Positions 60,211-64,000 of a stretch of 64,000 nt of DNA are shown piece by piece. The position numbers and the translations under genes are program-made. Origin of the DNA: Capitulum mitella (lineage: Eukaryota; Arthropoda; Thecostraca; Pollicipedomorpha; Pollicipedidae); the NCBI GenBank assembly GCA_030062745.1, contig CP099842.1, positions 6,491,822 through 6,555,821 of the forward strand. The letters are read 5' to 3'. Each line of letters begins with the position of its first letter. The first letter of the stretch is position 1. Under the pieces are notes generated by a model. That model worked only from the letters and a program-made list of their open reading frames with translations, searched no databases and was not told where the DNA came from.

Positions 60211-61244
60211 CGGCCAGCGAGCTCGGCTGGCGAGGTTTCACGTGTGGGGGATAATCGCAGCGGGGTCGTCTACTCAGCTCTTGTCAGCAGCACAAGCGCG
60301 AGGCGGTCTGCAACTCTACCTTTGGCATGGATCGGGCATTGAGCCGGAGCAAACCTCAGGTCTCACGATGTCAGTTTACAGAAGTTTGGAAGACGATCAT
60401 AAACTGCTCACTATTAAACAAGAAATGCTCGTTTTAATCACTTCTTTTATGGAGCAAAGGCAGTTAAAACATTGTTTTAAACAGATCTGAAAAATGTCAG
60501 ACTGGTACTTGCCCTTGTTGTTACCGAACCTGCCAATGTGTCTCAGTTCATCATATGGTTTTGACACGCCCGGAATTCGGTATCGCATGCAGAAATTGAA
60601 AATGCTCTTCAAATTATCTGCGGAAATGCAGCGAAAACAAAATGTGACTTATGTTTTTGTGAAGCAGAAAAATAATATTTTATGTGATTCACGGGACTGA
60701 TATATAAGGCCCTAATCATTTTCGAATGGAAAAAAATTTACTGGGACGGGAAGGGAATGAAAATAGGAATAGAATACAGAAGAACGCTAGAACATCAAGG
60801 AGAAAAATGGAAGAGACAACAACGATTTTTCCCATTAGGCTAACGCAAAATTTCCCCAAAAGTGGGGGACATGCCCTCCTACCCAGTCTTCTGTTCCTTC
60901 GTTCCCACGCCTACGGGATATTGCGTCTAAATGATAACAGCCGTATGATATACATACAAAAGGATTTTGATAATGACCTCAAACAACATCTAAATAAAAC
61001 TATCAAATTTAACAAGACCCTATGTTTGAAAATGTATCAGTTATGACTCTGAATTTTGAGACTTCTGCAGAAATTATTTCGCATTACGTGGCTGCAGGAT
61101 TCTTTCTAGGATTGATGAAAGTAGCACCTGGAGTACCTTTCAACGCCGACGCTCAAGATTTTCAAAAATTAAAAAGGTGAAAGGCGACCCAAAATATGCA
61201 GTGATTTGGCGCCTTGCACATTTCCGTAGAGGGACCTGTAACAC
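60211..61244. other. Gene-free stretch
   Basis: AT-rich, no supported exon. At 60835-60885 ggctaacgcaaaatttcccc plus a g-run resembles 61985-62010 and 54450-54490, probably remnants of one transposon family. Confidence 0.35.
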
Positions 61245-61700
61245 CGGTTTTGAACTGAGATAATCAGTTTATAGTTATTGACCTTGGATATCGATTTGCA
61301 TTGTCTCACACACATTGTCTCAAATTGCTACATTAACGGAGTGTCTAGACGACTTTCCGCGAATTTTCCCGTGTTCTGTTCAGGGGCGCAGCCAAGATTT
61401 TCTTTGGGGGGGGGTGGAGCTCAGTGTGAATTGGAATCATACGAAAACCGCCTGCCGGGAAAACGATGTGCAATGGTTTTCACAAAAAAACGTGGACCTA
61501 AGGGGAAGGTTCCCCCTTTGGCTGCGCATTTGGTCCCATTCATCCGTGACATACTGTCAGTCATATGACCACATGACCGAGCGCAAGCCAATGAACGTCA
61601 GCAGAATAGTCGTACTGGGTTGCCACAATAAATGAAGTTAAAATTTATCTTTTTTACTACGAAAATTTTTATATGCTGAGAAAAATATCCTAACACATGA
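61245..61700 (+). repeat. Dispersed repeat family R1, copy 3, with a transposon inserted
   Basis: The left part (ttttgaactgagata, gtctcaaattgctac, attaacggag, tttccgcg, ctgtt) aligns with 51431-51570. The right part (gagcgcaagccaatgaacgt and an AT-rich tail) aligns with the R1 copies at 16340 and 63505. Between them sits the miniature element at 61381-61532. Confidence 0.55.
61381..61532 (+). mobile_element. hAT-like miniature element (MITE), copy 1
   Basis: It begins caggggcgcagccaag and ends ttggctgcgcatttg; the inner 9 bp of the ends (gcgcagcca/tggctgcgc) are perfect inverted repeats. The body shares ggagctcagtgt, aatcatacgaaa, ccgcctg and acgatgtgca with the copy at 62713-62883. Ends starting CAGGGGCG.AGCCA are typical of short hAT-type elements. 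No coding capacity. Confidence 0.6.
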
Positions 61701-61969
61701 GTACCAACGTGACCAGCAACATTTTCCGGACCAAGTGAATATATTTGATATTCGACCAGAGAACAGCATTGCCGTCATGGGAAATGCCCATTCCTTCCAT
61801 TCTCTCAGATAATGCTTCACTTTTAGCATTTCCTTTGAAATGAGGCCGCCAATTTTAGACTTTGGTCTTAGCAACCAATGTCTCATATACACTACATCTA
61901 AAAAATCCGTATTTACGGAACTTAAACCAAGACCATGGGAGCATCCGAAAACCTGAGAAGGAGGCAAAT

Positions 61970-62080
61970 AAGTTTTCCCCATAAGGCTAGTGTTAAATTT
62001 TCAAAAATAGGGGCAATGGATCCCCGTTCTTTGCTTATGATTCAACCCCCGCCCGTGTAGGGACTTCTGCATTACGCGGA
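61970..62080. mobile_element. Decayed transposon-like segment
   Basis: ccccataaggctagtgttaa followed by g- and c-runs (ggatccccgttct, caacccccgcccg) resembles 60830-60885 and 54445-54500. It probably marks another old repeat family. Boundaries uncertain. Confidence 0.3.
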
Positions 62081-62175
62081 CGTATAAGAAGGCGGGGGGT
62101 GGTACGACCCCCAGCCATTTCCACACCGTGCGTTCCAGAGCGTCGCGGAAAAAAAACAGCATGTTGCGCGTGATG

Positions 62176-62586
62176 AGGTCACGCGACTGGAGTCTGTTTT
62201 AGGGTTTCAAGTCAACGAATGGCCTTCCAGATGGGGTCAAAGGTCAAAAATTGCCAGACAGTGGTACTTTTTCGAGTTTAATGGCAAATGAACACCAAAG
62301 AATAAATGGTGATAAAGTGAAATGGATATCATAGTGTTCGACAACCAGTTATGAGTCCATCTGTACGCCACATGATTGTATTTTACTCATGGAGTCCGAT
62401 CCAGATCACGCTAGGTCAATCCCTGTTAAGCGGCGTCGTCTGCTTAAATGCGTTCTCGGAGCTGCGGAAACGTATTCTGTGGATAATAATAGATGCTGAG
62501 GTCAAATGTAGCATATCAGTTAACACCCACAATTGTCAAATAACAAATGAAGGTCATCTTAGGTCATCCAAAGTCATATTAGGTCA
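62176..62586. promoter_or_regulatory. Cluster of nuclear-receptor half-sites (DR1 plus four-unit DR4 array)
   Basis: aggtca at 62176-62181; gggtcaaaggtca at 62234-62246, an ideal DR1; aggtca at 62499-62504; then aggtca at 62551, 62561 and 62581 with aagtca at 62571, four direct repeats at an exact 10-bp step (DR4 spacing). DR1 is bound by RXR/USP, HNF4 and related receptors; DR4 by RXR heterodimers, and EcR/USP tolerates it. It lies about 2.6-3.0 kb upstream of the BTG start codon. Function is inference; the DR4 part could also be a chance short tandem repeat. Confidence 0.45.
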
Positions 62587-62712
62587 TCCAAGACTATCTG
62601 AAGCCAGCGACTTAGAATGACGTCGGATTAACCAAAAATCGCAACTTAGATGCCTTAAAACCGTTTTTCGAGTTCACATCTAGCACAGAATCTAATTTTA
62701 GGCATGCCATGG

Positions 62713-62883
62713 CAGGGGCGCAGCCAGCATTTTCTTACCGGGGGGGAGGGGGGCCGGAGCTCAGTGTCAACCGAAATCATACGAAACCGCCTGCTGGGAA
62801 GACGATGTGCAAAGGCTTTCACAACAAAATGAGGGCTTAAGGGGGAAGGGACGGGCCCCCGGGCCCCCTTGGCTGCGCCTGTG
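62713..62883 (+). mobile_element. hAT-like miniature element (MITE), copy 2, with 8-bp target-site duplication
   Basis: The ends caggggcgcagcca and tggctgcgcctgtg are inverted repeats (12 of 14). The element is flanked by tgccatgg (62705-62712) and tgccgtgg (62884-62891), an 8-bp duplication with one mismatch, the size made by hAT transposases. The body is roughly 80% like the copy at 61381, with an extra run of c and g near its right end. No coding capacity. Confidence 0.7.
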
Positions 62884-62891
62884 TGCCGTGG

Positions 62892-63504
62892 TATTGTAAA
62901 CTCATCACCCCGTGGCTGAAGCTGCTCCGCTCGTCGAAGCAAGGCAGGCTTTCGCTACATTGCGCCCCCTTTTGATGAAATAAAAGATGAATTGCACCAA
63001 ATTTATATAACTCAATTCCTTTAACTTCAAGCAATCCGAAAATACAGGTTATTTGCGATACTTATTTCCTGTCGCATTTCCAAAGATAAAAAGTAACGTG
63101 TTTTCCATCGTAGCTCATGACCTCAGTTTACACCCTCGGTAATTCCGGCATTGAGCATAAACCTATTGAATATTTGTGTAGTCTTATGGACATACAATTT
63201 GGAGCCAATTGAAATATATTTTATTGTATTTGTGCACTCCAACCGTCCTATAGTGATACAGAACTGAGACCGTTGTACACCGGCCGCGAAAACGGCTGAC
63301 ATGGTTCCCTTTACGACGTCACAGCTCGTAACCATAGCAATGAACAAGAATTTTTTTCACCGTAAGATGCAGAAAAGATGAAGGCACACCAAGTTTCAGA
63401 TCGATCAAACAAACCGTTCGGAAGTTATCCTCGGAAAACCTCAGTGGGTTGCAACAAACTCCCCCTTCATATGGGCAAGGGTTAAACGATTTCATGCAAG
63501 TTTC
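62892..63504. other. Gene-free stretch
   Basis: AT-rich; no supported exon or repeat. Confidence 0.3.
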
Positions 63505-63700
63505 CACTGCGTCCTATCCAGCCGTGTCCTATTTCAGCTGCTGCGTGACTTCACGAGCAGTCGTCAGGCAATGAACGTTTGAAGAAGGCCCGCATTATGT
63601 CATACCCCCTCATATACTACAGAATATAGTTTTTCCTTCAATATCTTCTTTTTTATTGTTCCATGTATGTGTAGGAAAATGGATGCTGAAAAGACATCGA
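63505..63700 (+). repeat. Dispersed repeat family R1, copy 4 (right part)
   Basis: Contains gcgtcctatccagccgtgtc, ctatttcagctgctgcgtga, the damaged CRE-like tgacttca (63546-63553), caatgaacgtt and an AT-rich tail as in the other copies. The rest of the window to 64000 has a 75-codon plus-strand frame of unclear status (63667-63894). Confidence 0.55.
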
Positions 63701-64000
63701 CATGCTTTCAGACCAAACAGCTTCAGCATATTTACGGATTTCATCCGAATGGTTCCTGGGATAAGCTCTGGGATCGGTGTCACTACTGGTCAGATATCAA
63801 TACATGGACTCCAGTCTATACACCAGATATTCATGAACAGCCGACCGAGATGGACCCTTTCAAGACCACAATAGCACAATCCACGGACTCCTAATTCAGG
63901 CTTCTGTAGTGCAAAACCTCACCGCTCTGCGGGCGTCCTGATCTGCCAGCAGCATCCGATGTCAGGCTCTTCTGCTGGTTTGGAGACTTTCATGAATCGG

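Noticed and set aside
63656-63894. Two overlapping plus-strand frames at the right edge
   Set aside because: One contains a protein-like stretch (WDKLWDRCHYWSDINTW), but there is no splice support, family match or start context, and it adjoins an R1 repeat.

Overview
This is a stretch of animal (metazoan) nuclear genome, not bacterial or viral. There are no operons or ribosome binding sites and no long gene-dense reading frames. Coding sequence is sparse and split by splice-type signals. Many CpG-rich islands of roughly 0.3-1 kb alternate with AT-richer DNA, and there are long dinucleotide microsatellites, many minisatellites and small dispersed elements. The one gene I recognise securely is a BTG/TOB-family gene. 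The style (CpG islands rich in ccggcc, very long (TG)n, small DNA-transposon ends starting caggggcgcagcca) suggests an aquatic invertebrate, possibly a crustacean. That taxonomic guess is weak, because no diagnostic gene or rRNA is present.

Left edge (1-1.44 kb, minus strand): a Pro/Ser/Thr/Gly/Ala-rich, partly acidic repeat protein runs off the window. It is readable only across three successive frames, so it carries two apparent frameshifts or unseen introns. Region 1.6-51 kb: mostly non-coding, a mosaic of CpG islands (near 5.0-5.4, 10.5-10.9, 11.6-12.3, 18.8-19.0, 20.1-21.6, 22.1-23.1, 24.9-25.1, 25.6-25.9, 28.1-28.7, 29.7-30.0, 30.5-31.5, 33.1-33.6, 34.2-34.9, 36.4-36.7, 38.3-39.2, 40.1-40.6, 41.3-41.7, 43.3-44.8, 46.0-46.3, 47.0-47.5 and 50.8-51.2 kb). 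About fifteen unrelated minisatellites with unit lengths from 16 to 66 bp lie among them, with a ~480-bp (TG)n tract, a foldback element and dispersed repeats. Several islands carry perfect TGACGTCA (CRE/ATF) sites. Possible short exons are a signal-peptide first exon at 4276-4327 (minus), a first-exon candidate at 10989-11042 (plus) and a weak internal exon at 26408-26673 (minus).

Right part (51.4-64 kb): the composition becomes AT-richer, CpG islands disappear and dispersed repeats dominate. These include a ~280-bp direct repeat pair, a repeat family carrying a CRE-like site, and two hAT-like miniature elements, one of them inserted inside another repeat. The BTG gene lies here on the minus strand (59086-59541). 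About 0.6 kb upstream it has a plausible promoter with CCAAT, CRE and GC/KLF-type motifs. About 2.6-3 kb upstream lies a striking cluster of AGGTCA nuclear-receptor half-sites, including a DR1 and a four-repeat array at exact 10-bp spacing.

No complete transposase, reverse transcriptase, rRNA, CRISPR array or canonical folded tRNA was found. Long open frames in the GC-rich islands are mostly a by-product of low stop-codon frequency. All readings are by eye; repeat identities are approximate, and island and repeat edges are good to about 10-50 bp.
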